Shown here: one piece after another, positions 1-9,909 of the stretch
Layout of the letters: each line of letters opens with the position of its first letter
How positions within the stretch are numbered: position 1 is the first letter of the stretch
Source: Streptomyces collinus
GTDB lineage: Bacteria; Actinomycetota; Actinomycetes; Streptomycetales; Streptomycetaceae
Assembly: GCF_031348265.1 (NCBI RefSeq)
Contig: NZ_CP133771.1
Coordinates: 3,348,001 to 3,412,000 of the forward strand
Reading direction: 5' to 3'
Length of the DNA stretch: 64,000 nt
The notes under the pieces: generated by a model
Told to the model about the DNA's origin: nothing
Databases searched by the model: none
What the model saw: the letters and a program-made list of their open reading frames with translations, nothing else
Program-made: the position numbers and the translations under genes

Positions 1-45
1 GGCGCGGGGAACTGCGCGAGCGACCACCACGAACCCGCTGCCCGC
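1..45. repeat. possible fragment of a dispersed Streptomyces intergenic repeat
   Basis: The first bases (GCGCGGGGAACTGCGCGA) resemble a short sequence I have often seen between Streptomyces genes. No second copy was found in this window, so the call rests on memory. The rest of the stretch up to base 95 shows no gene. Confidence 0.25.
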
Positions 46-95
46 CACCGAGCGGAACCCGGCAGACGAGGAGGCCAGGCTCAGCTAGCGCGGCG

Positions 96-494
96 TCACG
101 GCGTGCAGACCTTCGTCAGTTCGCCCGCCGCGTCCGTGACCGGGCTGATGTCGGGCGTCTCGTCGCCGTTCTCGATCGACGTGCGGACGTTGTCGACCGC
201 CTTGTTCAGGTCGTCGACGGCCTTGCTGACATCCGCGTTGTCGGTCTTGTCGCCGATCTCGCCGAGGTTCTTGTCGATGGAGTCGAGGGACTCGTTGAGC
301 TGCGTCGGGTCGTTCGCCGCGCTGTCGACCGCCTGCTGGAGTTCCGTGACGCTGTCGGCGATGGCGTCGGCGGTCTGGACGCAGTCCAGCGCCTTGTCGA
401 CGGCGGCGCAGCCGGTGGTCAGTCCGGCGGTCAGCGCGACGGCCGCCAGGGTGGCGGCGACGGCTGCGGTGCGGCGTCGGCGGCTCGCGGCCAT
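96..494 (-). CDS. small secreted lipoprotein, function unknown
   Basis: A 132-residue protein with a type II signal peptide: an Arg-rich N-terminus (RRRR at 5-8), a hydrophobic stretch and a lipobox ending LTTGC with the lipidated Cys at residue 29. The mature part is acidic and largely helical, with repeated Leu/Asn/Asp spacing (DDLNKAVDNVRTSIENGD), so it may form a coiled coil. The start is placed at the ATG at 494, preceded by GAGAGGGA; the longer upstream reading would push the signal peptide inward. It lies next to rph, in the same direction and about 160 bases downstream. I do not recognise a named family. Confidence 0.75.
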   Translation of the reverse strand: MAASRRRRTAAVAATLAAVALTAGLTTGCAAVDKALDCVQTADAIADSVTELQQAVDSAANDPTQLNESLDSIDKNLGEIGDKTDNADVSKAVDDLNKAVDNVRTSIENGDETPDISPVTDAAGELTKVCTP

Positions 495-655
495 GGAGCG
501 GTCCCTCTCGTTCGGCGGGCCGGTCGGGCCCGCGTGGCTGGCCGGGCGCACAGGGATGAGCCGTGCGCCCGTACTCCTTCAGACGCCAGTGGGCTCCGCT
601 CGGTTGCCCGAGCCGAGCACCCGTCTTGGTGTGCCCTTTACTTTTCGAGGGCGGC

Positions 656-1393
656 TTACTTTTCGAGGACGGCGTCGAGTGCGGTGCGCTGGTGGGCGGC
701 GAGATCGGCGCAGCCGGCGACGGCGAGGTCGAGGAGGGCGTTCAGTTCGTCGCGGGCGAAGGGCTCGGCTTCGGCGGTGCCCTGGACCTCGACGAAGCGG
801 CCGTCGCCGGTGCAGACGACGTTCATGTCCGTGTCGGCCTTGACGTCTTCCTCGTAGCAGAGGTCGAGGAGGGGGACGCCGCCGACGATGCCGACGGAGA
901 CGGCGGAGACGGTGCCGGTGAGGGGCTTACGGCCGGCCTTGATGAGCTTCCTGCCCTGGGCCCAGGCGACGGCGTCGGCCAGTGCCACGTAGGCGCCGGT
1001 GATCGCGGCCGTGCGGGTGCCGCCGTCGGCCTGGAGGACGTCGCAGTCGAGGACGATCGTGTTCTCGCCGAGCGCCTTGTAGTCGATGACGGCGCGCAGG
1101 GAGCGGCCGATGAGGCGGCTGATCTCGTGGGTGCGTCCGCCGATGCGGCCCTTGACGGACTCACGGTCGCCGCGGGTGTTGGTGGCGCGGGGCAGCATGG
1201 AGTACTCGGCGGTGACCCAGCCTTCGCCGCTGCCCTTGCGCCAGCGCGGGACGCCTTCGGTGACGGAGGCGGTGCAGAAGACCTTGGTGTCGCCGAAGGA
1301 GACCAGGACGGAGCCTTCGGCGTGCTTGCTCCAGCCGCGCTCGATGGTGATGGGGCGGAGCTGTTGGGGGGTGCGGCCGTCGATTCGAGACAT
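656..1393 (-). CDS. rph: ribonuclease PH
   Basis: This is a 245-residue cytoplasmic phosphorolytic 3'-5' exoribonuclease that trims the 3' ends of tRNA precursors using inorganic phosphate. Its length is normal for the family. Family sequences are visible throughout: [15 protein letters not shown] at the start, the [18 protein letters not shown] strand, [17 protein letters not shown] around residues 83-99 and the [15 protein letters not shown] segment. The next genes upstream are the GlcNAc PTS genes, separated by a hairpin terminator. In M. tuberculosis rph follows the metallo-beta-lactamase-fold gene directly; here the PTS genes sit between the two. Confidence 0.96.
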   Translation of the reverse strand: MSRIDGRTPQQLRPITIERGWSKHAEGSVLVSFGDTKVFCTASVTEGVPRWRKGSGEGWVTAEYSMLPRATNTRGDRESVKGRIGGRTHEISRLIGRSLRAVIDYKALGENTIVLDCDVLQADGGTRTAAITGAYVALADAVAWAQGRKLIKAGRKPLTGTVSAVSVGIVGGVPLLDLCYEEDVKADTDMNVVCTGDGRFVEVQGTAEAEPFARDELNALLDLAVAGCADLAAHQRTALDAVLEK

Positions 1394-1419
1394 GCGGCTG
1401 AGCCTATCCGTACGTGCCG

Positions 1420-1448
1420 AAGGCCCCTCCCGCGGTGGGAGGGGCCTT
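1420..1448 (-). terminator. hairpin terminator after nagF
   Basis: A perfect inverted repeat with arms AAGGCCCCTCCC and GGGAGGGGCCTT and a five-base loop. It lies 50 bases past the nagF stop and just upstream of rph, so it should end nagF transcription. Confidence 0.8.
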
Positions 1449-1498
1449 GGTGTGCCGGGGGTGTGTCAGGGGATGTAGCCCGGGACGATCCCCGCTCT

Positions 1499-1732
1499 TC
1501 ACATCATGTCTTCGATGTCCGCGGCGATGGGGTCGGCGTCGGTGCCGATGACGACCTGGATCGCGGTGCCCATCTTGACGACGCCGTGGGCGCCGGCGGC
1601 CTTCAGGGCGGCCTCGTCGACCTTGGCGGGGTCGACGACCTCGGTCCGCAGGCGGGTGATGCAGCCTTCGACCTCTTCGATGTTGTCGATGCCACCGAGC
1701 CCGGCAACGATCTTCTCAGCCTTGCTGGCCAT
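1499..1732 (-). CDS. nagF: PTS EIIB component, N-acetylglucosamine type
   Basis: A 77-residue free-standing EIIB domain of the glucose/GlcNAc PTS family. It takes phosphate from EIIA onto a cysteine and passes it to the sugar brought in by the membrane EIIC. The phosphorylated Cys is residue 24 in EGCITRLRT, the family signature. The start is the ATG at 1732 with GGGAGA upstream. The gene is divergent from nagE1 and shares a dre site with it. The symbol follows S. coelicolor, where EIIB and two EIIC permeases are encoded by adjacent separate genes; the assignment rests on that gene order and on the dre sites. Confidence 0.9.
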   Translation of the reverse strand: MASKAEKIVAGLGGIDNIEEVEGCITRLRTEVVDPAKVDEAALKAAGAHGVVKMGTAIQVVIGTDADPIAADIEDMM

Positions 1733-1849
1733 GTTCGTTCTCCCTGATCCGAACCGCTTTGTCGCAGTAACCCACAGTTGGCCCAACTTCGCGAGCGGCC
1801 ATGTCGTGTGTGCCGAAGGATGGCGTCACATCAGCGCGACCGTCGAACG

Positions 1850-1865
1850 ACTGGTCTACACCACG
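1850..1865. promoter_or_regulatory. dre site (DasR operator) between nagF and nagE1
   Basis: ACTGGTCTACACCACG matches the 16-bp DasR-responsive element consensus, built around TGGTCT-N-ACCA symmetry. It sits 27 bases upstream of the nagE1 ATG and about 117 bases upstream of nagF. DasR is the GntR-family repressor released by glucosamine-6-phosphate, so one site could control both divergent genes. Confidence 0.85.
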
Positions 1866-1892
1866 AGTAGGCCTCCCGACAAAGGGACCGGA

Positions 1893-3206
1893 ATGAGTGC
1901 CGACAGCCCCGCCGGCGCCGAGGCCGCCGTCAGCCCCGCCCGTGTTCGCTGGAACCGGCTGTTCCAGGGGCTGCAGAAGATGGGCCGCAGTCTGCAACTG
2001 CCGATCGCGGTGCTGCCGGCGGCGGGGATCCTCAACCGGCTGGGGCAGCCGGACGTGTTCGGGGATGACGGCCTGGGCTGGACGAACGTCTCGAAGGTGA
2101 TGGTGGGGGCGGGCGGAGCGCTGCTGGACGGTTCGCTGGGGCTGCCGCTGCTGTTCTGTGTGGGCGTTGCGATCGGGATGGCGAAGAAGTCGGACGGTTC
2201 GACGGCGCTGGCGGCCGTGGCGGGGTTCCTCGTGTACTTCACGGTGCTGCGGCAGTTCCCCGAGGGCTGTCCCGAGGGGTCGGTGGCCGTGCCGAACGTC
2301 GGGTGTCAGGTGACCGACGGGGGCCGGGAGGTCACGGCGTTCGCGTTCCAGAATCCGGGGGTGTTCGGCGGGATCGTGATGGGGCTGCTCACGGCGTTCT
2401 TCTGGGCCCGGTTCCACCGGACGCGGCTGGTGGACTGGCTGGGGTTCTTCAACGGGCGGCGGCTGGTGCCGATCATCATGGCGTTCGTGGCGATCGCGTT
2501 CGCCGCGCTGTGCCTGTGGGTGTGGCCGCCGGTCGGTGACGCGCTGGAGAGTTTCAGCGACTGGATGGACGGGCTGGACGCGTGGGGCGCGGGCGTGTTC
2601 GGGGTGGCGAACCGGGCGTTGCTGGTGGTGGGGCTGCACCAGTTCCTGAACGTGCCCATCTGGTTCCAGTTCGGCTCGTTCACCAAGCCGGACGGGACGG
2701 TGGTGCACGGTGACATCAACATGTTCCTGGCGGGGGATCCGGACGCCGGCCAGTTCACCTCGGGGTTCTTCCCGATCATGATGTTCGCCCTGCCGGCGGC
2801 GGCGCTGGCGATCACGCACTGTGCGCGGCCGGACCGGCGTAAGGAGGTCGGTGGCCTGATGCTGTCGGTGGCGCTGACGTCGTTCGTCACGGGCATCACG
2901 GAGCCGATCGAGTACTCGTTCCTGTTCGTCGCGCCGGCGCTGTACGTGGTGCACGCGCTGCTGACGGGGGTGTCGATGGCGGTGACGTGGGGGCTGGGGG
3001 TGCACGACGGGTTCAGCTTCTCGGCAGGGCTGATCGACTACGTCATCAACTGGAATCTGGCGACCAGACCGTGGCTGATCGTCCCGATCGGGCTGGGGTT
3101 CGCGCTCCTCTACTACGTGATCTTCCGGTTCGCGATCACGAAGTTCGACCTGAGGACCCCGGGGCGTGAGCCGGCCGAAGAGGTCGAGGACAGCGCCAAG
3201 GCGTGA
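1893..3206 (+). CDS. nagE1: PTS EIIC permease, N-acetylglucosamine type
   Basis: A 437-residue membrane EIIC with about ten hydrophobic segments and no fused EIIB or EIIA. Family sequences include LQLPIAVLPAAGILNRLG near the N-terminus, WLGFFNGRRLVPI in the middle and the substrate-site loop GITEPIEYSFLF in the C-terminal third. It works with NagF and a separate EIIA. The ATG at 1893 is preceded by AAAGGGACCGGA, and the dre site lies immediately upstream. Base use differs slightly from its paralogue nagE2 (more GGG and GTG codons), although the proteins are clearly related. Spacing to nagE2 is 174 bases, with a separate operator in between. Confidence 0.92.
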   Translation: MSADSPAGAEAAVSPARVRWNRLFQGLQKMGRSLQLPIAVLPAAGILNRLGQPDVFGDDGLGWTNVSKVMVGAGGALLDGSLGLPLLFCVGVAIGMAKKSDGSTALAAVAGFLVYFTVLRQFPEGCPEGSVAVPNVGCQVTDGGREVTAFAFQNPGVFGGIVMGLLTAFFWARFHRTRLVDWLGFFNGRRLVPIIMAFVAIAFAALCLWVWPPVGDALESFSDWMDGLDAWGAGVFGVANRALLVVGLHQFLNVPIWFQFGSFTKPDGTVVHGDINMFLAGDPDAGQFTSGFFPIMMFALPAAALAITHCARPDRRKEVGGLMLSVALTSFVTGITEPIEYSFLFVAPALYVVHALLTGVSMAVTWGLGVHDGFSFSAGLIDYVINWNLATRPWLIVPIGLGFALLYYVIFRFAITKFDLRTPGREPAEEVEDSAKA

Positions 3207-3261
3207 TCGTCACAGCGGGGTGGAATTGGCGGGTTCCACTCGTTCGGCCTACCGTGCTACA

Positions 3262-3277
3262 ACTGGTCTACACCACT
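3262..3277. promoter_or_regulatory. dre site (DasR operator) upstream of nagE2
   Basis: ACTGGTCTACACCACT is an almost perfect dre element, 103 bases upstream of the nagE2 ATG. Its presence means nagE2 has its own DasR-controlled promoter rather than relying on read-through from nagE1. Confidence 0.88.
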
Positions 3278-3380
3278 TGGTGGAGGTCGCGCGGCGATGA
3301 CCGCGTTCCCCTTTCTTTGAGACGCCGCCGTCCCCCTTCGCATGCTTCCTGGTCGGCGCCGTGCCCCCTGGAGGAAGATC

Positions 3381-4643
<1,263 letters not shown>

Positions 4644-4660
4644 GCCAGCGCCACGCAGGA

Positions 4661-4690
4661 GGCCCCGGAACCCGAGCGGGTTCCGGGGCC
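4661..4690. terminator. bidirectional hairpin terminator
   Basis: Perfect inverted repeat, arms GGCCCCGGAACCC and GGGTTCCGGGGCC around a four-base loop, between the convergent ends of nagE2 and the metallo-hydrolase gene. Confidence 0.85.
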
Positions 4691-4713
4691 TTCGCGTGTG
4701 CGGGCGCCGGGGC

Positions 4714-5466
4714 CTAGATCTCGTACGCCTGCCGGGGCGCCGCGAGGTCCACCGGACCGTCGTACACCTCGCGGGCGTCGGCGAGGTTGACCTGGGGGTC
4801 CGTCCACGGCGGGACGTGGGTGAGGACCAGGCGGCGTGCTCCGGCCCGGGCCGCCGTCTCACCCGCCTCGCGGCCGTTGAGGTGCAGGTCGGGGATGTTC
4901 TCCTTGCCGTGCGTGAAGGCCGCCTCGCACAGGAACAGGTCGGCGTCCCGGGCGAGTTCGTCCAGCGCGGGGCTCACGCCGGTGTCACCGGAGTACGTCA
5001 GGACCTTGCCGCCGTGCTCGATCCGGATGCCGTAGGCCTCCACGGGATGGGCGACGCGCTCGGTGTGCACCGTGAACGGGCCGATCTCGAAGGTGGACGG
5101 CTTGACCGTGTGGAAGTCGAAGACCTCGCTCATGGAGGAGGCGGAGGGGGTGTCCGCGTAGGCGGTGGTCAGCCGGTGTTCCGTGCCTTCGGGGCCGAAG
5201 ACGGGGAGTGGATCGCAGCGGCCGCCGTCGTGGCGGTAGTAGCGCGCGACGAAGTACGCGCACATGTCGATGCAGTGGTCGGCGTGCAGATGGCTGAGGA
5301 AGATCGCGTCGAGGTCGTAGAGACCGCAGTGGCGCTGCAGCTCGCCCAGGGCACCGTTGCCCATGTCGAGAAGCAGCCGGAAGCCGTCGGCCTCGACGAG
5401 GTAGCTCGAGCAGGCCGATTCCGCGGACGGGAACGACCCCGAGCAGCCGACGACGGTGAGCTTCAT
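4714..5466 (-). CDS. metallo-beta-lactamase-fold hydrolase, candidate cyclic-nucleotide phosphodiesterase
   Basis: A 250-residue cytoplasmic MBL-fold enzyme of the RNase Z-like group. The metal-binding motif SHLHADHCID is near residue 62, with later ligands in YSGDTG, FLCEAAF and LVLTHVPP. The start is the ATG at 5466 (MKLTVVGCSGSFPSAES), typical for the family. The gene corresponds by position to M. tuberculosis Rv1339, which has been reported to hydrolyse cAMP; the same substrate here is an inference from synteny. RNase Z activity is unlikely because the long exosite arm is absent. It is convergent with nagE2. Confidence 0.85.
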   Translation of the reverse strand: MKLTVVGCSGSFPSAESACSSYLVEADGFRLLLDMGNGALGELQRHCGLYDLDAIFLSHLHADHCIDMCAYFVARYYRHDGGRCDPLPVFGPEGTEHRLTTAYADTPSASSMSEVFDFHTVKPSTFEIGPFTVHTERVAHPVEAYGIRIEHGGKVLTYSGDTGVSPALDELARDADLFLCEAAFTHGKENIPDLHLNGREAGETAARAGARRLVLTHVPPWTDPQVNLADAREVYDGPVDLAAPRQAYEI

Positions 5467-5680
5467 GAAGCAGAAACCTCCGCTGGCGGGATAAGTCTGA
5501 GAGGGGCGTCGGGGGGTCGTGCGGTCCGTCGAGCGTAAGGCGCAAAACCTCCGGTAGCTCCTCCACAAAGGCCTGTTGTGGGCGAACTCACCTGTGCTGT
5601 CACCGGTTCGGCTGGCAGGGCCGGCAGGTGATCCTCGTGAGGGGGGCGCGCGGCAGGGGCGGCGCCGGTAACGTCTCAGT

Positions 5681-6130
5681 ATGGACACGTCCTGGTGGCT
5701 GGCGCTCGCCGCGGTGGTACTGCTCGCGCTCGTCGCCACGCTCGTCGACGGCTGGGGCCGGGGCCGGCGGCCGTCCGCCCGGCGGGTGCGGACGGCGGCA
5801 CCGGCCGCCGCGCCGGAGAGCCGGCCGCAGCCGGCGGAGATCTGGTGGGCGGACGTCCCCTACGAGGACGAGACCCGTACGAAGGACCGCCCCTGTCTGG
5901 TGCTGGCGGTGCGCGGGGAGCGGGCGACGGTCGCGAAGATCACCACCCGGTTCCGGGGCGATCGCGCCGGGGTGATCCCGCTGCCGCCCGGCTCGGTGGG
6001 CGACGTCCGGGCCCGGGCGAGTTTCCTGGAGACGGACGAGCTGCGGGAGGTCCCGGTGTGGGGATTCCGGCGGCGGATCGGCGTGGTGGATCCGGCGCTG
6101 TGGGACCGGGTGCGGTACCTGGCGGGCTGA
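5681..6130 (+). CDS. membrane-anchored PemK/MazF-like protein
   Basis: A 149-residue protein with one N-terminal membrane segment (WWLALAAVVLLALVATLVDG, residues 5-24), a basic Pro/Ala-rich linker and a C-terminal PemK/MazF-like barrel starting near residue 53 (EIWWADVPYEDE, KDRPCLVLAV, ATVAKITTRFRGD). MazF toxins are soluble ribosome-independent endoribonucleases; the anchor is unusual. No antitoxin ORF overlaps or adjoins it. The gene stands alone between two outward terminators or promoters. It may be a membrane-tethered nuclease or a repurposed RNA-binding protein. The start ATG at 5681 follows GGTAACGTCTCAGT, without a strong ribosome site. Confidence 0.75.
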   Translation: MDTSWWLALAAVVLLALVATLVDGWGRGRRPSARRVRTAAPAAAPESRPQPAEIWWADVPYEDETRTKDRPCLVLAVRGERATVAKITTRFRGDRAGVIPLPPGSVGDVRARASFLETDELREVPVWGFRRRIGVVDPALWDRVRYLAG

Positions 6131-6132
6131 GC

Positions 6133-6172
6133 ACGACGAAGGGCCGGAGTCGTGACTCCGGCCCTTCGTCGT
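6133..6172. terminator. bidirectional hairpin terminator
   Basis: An 18-bp perfect stem, ACGACGAAGGGCCGGAGT against its complement, with a CGTG loop. It lies between the convergent ends of the PemK-like gene and cysM. Confidence 0.9.
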
Positions 6173-6190
6173 GTCGGTGTTCGCCGTCGG

Positions 6191-7147
<957 letters not shown>

Positions 7148-7426
7148 TCAGACCATGCCGCCGGCCACGGCCGGCAGGATCGTGACGTTGTCGCCGTCCG
7201 ACAGCTTGGTGTTGATGCCGTCGAGGAAGCGGACGTCCTCGTCGTTCAGGTAGACGTTGACGAAGCGGCGCAGGCTGTCGCCGTCCACGATGCGGGCCTG
7301 GATGCCGGCGTGGCGGGTTTCGAGGTCGGTGAACAGGTCGGCGAGGGTGTCACCGCTGCCCTCCACCGCCTTCTGACCGTCGGTGTAGGTGCGGAGGATG
7401 GTCGGGATGCGGACCTCGATGGCCAT
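7148..7426 (-). CDS. cysO: sulfur-carrier protein CysO with a C-terminal Gly-Gly-Met-Val
   Basis: A 92-residue ubiquitin-fold sulfur carrier of the ThiS/MoaD family (MAIEVRIPTILRTYTDGQK, RFVNVYLNDEDVRFLDG, ILPAVAGG). Its C-terminal glycine is normally adenylated, thiocarboxylated and loaded with cysteine by CysM. The chain continues two residues past the di-glycine, ending G89-G90-M91-V92, whereas I recall the M. tuberculosis protein ending at GG. Activation should therefore need proteolytic removal of Met-Val; the nearby JAMM protease Mec is the obvious candidate. The ATG at 7426 is preceded by AGGAGCCCTGAAGCC. A short CTCC-N5-GGAG hairpin (7437-7449) could cover the ribosome site. Confidence 0.92.
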   Translation of the reverse strand: MAIEVRIPTILRTYTDGQKAVEGSGDTLADLFTDLETRHAGIQARIVDGDSLRRFVNVYLNDEDVRFLDGINTKLSDGDNVTILPAVAGGMV

Positions 7427-7542
7427 GGCTTCAGGGCTCCTGTCGGGAGTAGTCGGTCGGGGCGCGCGGCAGCGCAGGAACGGCGGGGTGGTGCGTGTGT
7501 GCGGCGCCGCGGCTCACGGCCGTACGGCGGCAGGGACCTGCG

Positions 7543-7638
7543 TCAACAGATGGCGCTGGCGAGCCTGCACAGGTCGACGTGCAGCCGCGCCACGAGCAGC
7601 TCGCCCGGCGTCTTGTCGCTCACGTCGTGGAAAACCAT
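7543..7638 (-). CDS. cysteine-ended leader peptide upstream of cysO-cysM
   Basis: A 31-codon ORF with the pattern RLHVDLCRLASAIC, matching the short Streptomyces 'putative leader peptide' type (RHIDLxRxASAxC) I know from upstream of sulfur-assimilation genes. It ends Ile-Cys-stop and holds two Cys codons (residues 24 and 31). It begins 212 bases upstream of the cysO start and stops 116 bases before it. There is no ribosome site before the ATG; a TACGAT -10-like box seven bases upstream suggests a leaderless mRNA. Ribosome stalling at Cys codons when cysteine is scarce could control cysO-cysM. Function is inferred. Confidence 0.7.
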   Translation of the reverse strand: MVFHDVSDKTPGELLVARLHVDLCRLASAIC

Positions 7639-7644
7639 GGGCTC

Positions 7645-7688
7645 ATCGTATCGATTCCCGGTCCGGGTTCTGGAATGTGATCCCACAT
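7645..7688 (-). promoter_or_regulatory. promoter and operator candidate for the leader-cysO-cysM operon
   Basis: On the minus strand a TACGAT box (7645-7650) ends six bases before the leader ATG, fitting a leaderless start. No good -35 box is visible. Instead ATGTG-N4-CACAT symmetry (7675-7688) lies further upstream, about where an activator would bind. The regulator is unknown. Confidence 0.45.
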
Positions 7689-7736
7689 GGCGGACGTTTC
7701 CGGGCCGGGGAGTGAGACCGCGCTGTTCAGGCGTCC

Positions 7737-8159
7737 TCAGTATGCCTCGATGACCTGGACCTCCTCCTCCGTGACCTCGCCCTCGACGATCCGGAAGGAG
7801 CGGAACTGGAACTCGCCGGCGCCGTCGGTGTCGGCGGTGGAGACGAGGACGTAGTGGGCGCCGGGCTCGTTGGCGTAGGAGATGTCGGTGCGCGAGGGGT
7901 AGGCCTCGGTCGCGGTGTGGGAGTGGTAGATGACCACCGGCTCCTCGTCGCGGTCGTCCATCTCGCGGTAGAGCTTGAGCAGGTCGCCGGAGTCGAACTC
8001 GTAGAACGTGGGCGACATGGCCGCGTTGAGCATGGGGATGAAGCGCTCGGGGCGGTCCGAGCCCGCCGGGCCGGCGACGACGCCGCACGCCTCGTCGGGG
8101 TGGTCCTTGCGCGCGTGGGCGACGATCTGGTCGACGAGGGCCTGGGTGATGGTCAGCAT
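7737..8159 (-). CDS. mec: JAMM/Mov34 metalloprotease Mec
   Basis: A 140-residue zinc JAMM peptidase. The motif is complete: E23, then H79-S-H81 in VIYHSHTATEAYPSRTD, with S89 and D92. In M. tuberculosis Mec removes newly made cysteine from CysO-cysteine, regenerating the carrier. Here CysO carries a Met-Val tail, so Mec may also perform the initial trimming, as QbsD does for QbsE in Pseudomonas (family knowledge; the step here is inferred). It lies upstream of the leader peptide and cysO in the same direction; the promoter between them suggests two transcription units. Confidence 0.93.
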   Translation of the reverse strand: MLTITQALVDQIVAHARKDHPDEACGVVAGPAGSDRPERFIPMLNAAMSPTFYEFDSGDLLKLYREMDDRDEEPVVIYHSHTATEAYPSRTDISYANEPGAHYVLVSTADTDGAGEFQFRSFRIVEGEVTEEEVQVIEAY

Positions 8160-8179
8160 GCTCGTCAGGATAAGCAGAA

Positions 8180-8216
8180 GGGCCGTTCCGTACCGAGGGT
8201 TGGTACGGAACGGCCC
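8180..8216 (-). terminator. hairpin terminator after the amino-acid permease
   Basis: Arms GGGCCGTTCCGTACC and GGTACGGAACGGCCC, perfectly paired, seven-base loop. It lies between the permease stop (8291) and the mec start. Confidence 0.85.
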
Positions 8217-8290
8217 ATATGCCGGACGCCCTGAGCGGCAGCCGCAGGGGGTGCCACGAGTACTCCCTGCGGCTGGACGTCCTGGGGTGG

Positions 8291-9718
8291 TCAGCCGACC
8301 TTCTCGAACTCCGCGTCGCCGCGGCGCTCGGTGAGCTGCGGGTTGCGGCGCTTGAGGACCGCCCAGCCGACGCCGAGGGCGACGGCCCAGCCGGCCGCGA
8401 CGTACAGGCAGACCCGCGCGTCCTTGTCGTACGCGATCATGCAGGTCACGCCGATGAGGAAGAGCAGCGCGACCCAGCTGAAGAGCGCACCGCCGGGAGC
8501 GGGGAAGGACGAGGCGCGCAGCCGGCCCGCGTCGACCGCGGCGCGGTAGCGGATGTGGCTGACGAGGATCATCATCCAGGTCCAGATGCCGGCGGCGGTG
8601 GCGACGGAGGTGACGTAGAGGAACGCCTTCTCCGGGACGACGTAGTTCAGGACGACGCCGATGCCCATGAGCGCGACGGAGACGGTGATGCCGACGGCGG
8701 GCGTCTTGCGGGCGTTGAGCTTGCCGAACGCCTGCGGCGCCTCACTGTTGGACGCCAGGTCGCGCAGCATCCGGCCGGTGGAGTACATGCCCGAGTTGCA
8801 GGACGACAGGGCCGCGGTGAGCACCACGAAGTTCACGATGCCCGCGGCGAGCGGGATGCCGATCTTGCCGAAGGCGTGCACGAACGGGCTCTCACCGGCG
8901 GAGAACTCGGTCCACTTCACGACGGAGAGGATCACCAGCAGGGCGCCGACGTAGAAGACGATGATGCGCCAGGGCAGGGTGTTGATGGCCTTGGGCAGGG
9001 TCTTCTCGGGGTTCTCGGACTCGCCCGCGGTGACGCCGACGAGCTCGACGGCGAGGTAGGCGAACATGACGCCCTGGAGCGTCATCAGGCTGGAGCCGAT
9101 GCCGTTCGGGAAGAAGCCGTCGTGCGCCCAGAGGTTGGAGACGGTGGCGGTGTCACCGGCGTCGGAGAAGCCGAGGGTGAGCACGCCGAGACCGATGACG
9201 ATCATGCCGATGATGGCCGTGACCTTGATCATCGAGAACCAGAACTCGACCTCGCCGAAGATCTTGACGGAGATCAGGTTGACGCCGAAGAGCACCACCA
9301 GGAACACCAGGGCGCTGACCCACTGGGGGATCTCCGGGAACCAGAAGTGGATGTAGATCGCGGCGGCCGTCAGTTCGGCCATGCCGGTGACCACCCACAT
9401 GAGCCAGTACGTCCAGCCCGTGACGAACCCGAAGAACGGGCCGAGGAACTCGCGGGCGTACTCGGCGAAGGAGCCGGAGACGGGCCGGTAGAGGAGCAGC
9501 TCGCCCAGGGCCCGCATGATGAAGAAGATCACGACGCCGGCGAGGGCGTACATGAGGATGATGCTGGGGCCGGCCTTGGCGATGTTCGCACCGGCGCCCA
9601 TGAACAGGCCGACGCCGATGGCGCCACCGATCGCGATCATCTGGACCTGGCGACTGCCGAGTCCCCGCTCGTAGCCCTCCTCGGGCACGTTTTCCGTGTC
9701 GACCTGCGCAGAGGTCAT
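8291..9718 (-). CDS. amino-acid permease, AAT family (APC superfamily)
   Basis: A 475-residue proton-coupled amino-acid importer with about twelve membrane segments. The AAT/APC signature is at the N-terminus: RQVQMIAIGGAIGVGLFMGA, then SFAEYAREFLGPFFGFVTGW and the ESENPEKTLPKAIN loop in the middle. The ATG at 9718 follows AGAAAGG. Substrate cannot be fixed; CycA (D-Ala/D-Ser/Gly), GabP and AnsP all belong to this family. The gene interrupts the mec...clpS order seen in mycobacteria and is bounded by its own terminator, so it is probably independent. Confidence 0.9.
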   Translation of the reverse strand: MTSAQVDTENVPEEGYERGLGSRQVQMIAIGGAIGVGLFMGAGANIAKAGPSIILMYALAGVVIFFIMRALGELLLYRPVSGSFAEYAREFLGPFFGFVTGWTYWLMWVVTGMAELTAAAIYIHFWFPEIPQWVSALVFLVVLFGVNLISVKIFGEVEFWFSMIKVTAIIGMIVIGLGVLTLGFSDAGDTATVSNLWAHDGFFPNGIGSSLMTLQGVMFAYLAVELVGVTAGESENPEKTLPKAINTLPWRIIVFYVGALLVILSVVKWTEFSAGESPFVHAFGKIGIPLAAGIVNFVVLTAALSSCNSGMYSTGRMLRDLASNSEAPQAFGKLNARKTPAVGITVSVALMGIGVVLNYVVPEKAFLYVTSVATAAGIWTWMMILVSHIRYRAAVDAGRLRASSFPAPGGALFSWVALLFLIGVTCMIAYDKDARVCLYVAAGWAVALGVGWAVLKRRNPQLTERRGDAEFEKVG

Positions 9719-9892
9719 GTGTGGTGCGCCTTTCTCCATGCCGATCCGGGCCCTCGTCGGCCTCGGATCGGGTTTCGATCCCCCCGGAATGATGGAGCTG
9801 AGCGGGCCCGGAAGCCCGCTCGTGCCTGGCCGGCGGTTGCCGGCTCGGTGGCGCACCCGGCCGAACATTCGGGTGGTGTTCTGCCGGGCGGT

Positions 9893-9909
9893 CGTGAAGA
9901 TTTATCACG
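9893..9909. promoter_or_regulatory. inverted repeat in the permease promoter region
   Basis: CGTGA-N7-TCACG symmetry, with an AT-rich centre (AGATTTA) unusual for this genome. It could be an operator overlapping the -10 region of the permease gene. The spacing does not match the Streptomyces Crp consensus. Confidence 0.35.

Noticed and set aside
563..1747. Long plus-strand ORF opposite rph
   Set aside because: It is the antisense frame of rph and nagF, kept open by high GC; its translation is acidic-Gly biased and has no family.
9893..9909. Crp site at the permease promoter
   Set aside because: The spacing between GTGA and TCAC differs from the Streptomyces Crp consensus; recorded only as an inverted repeat.
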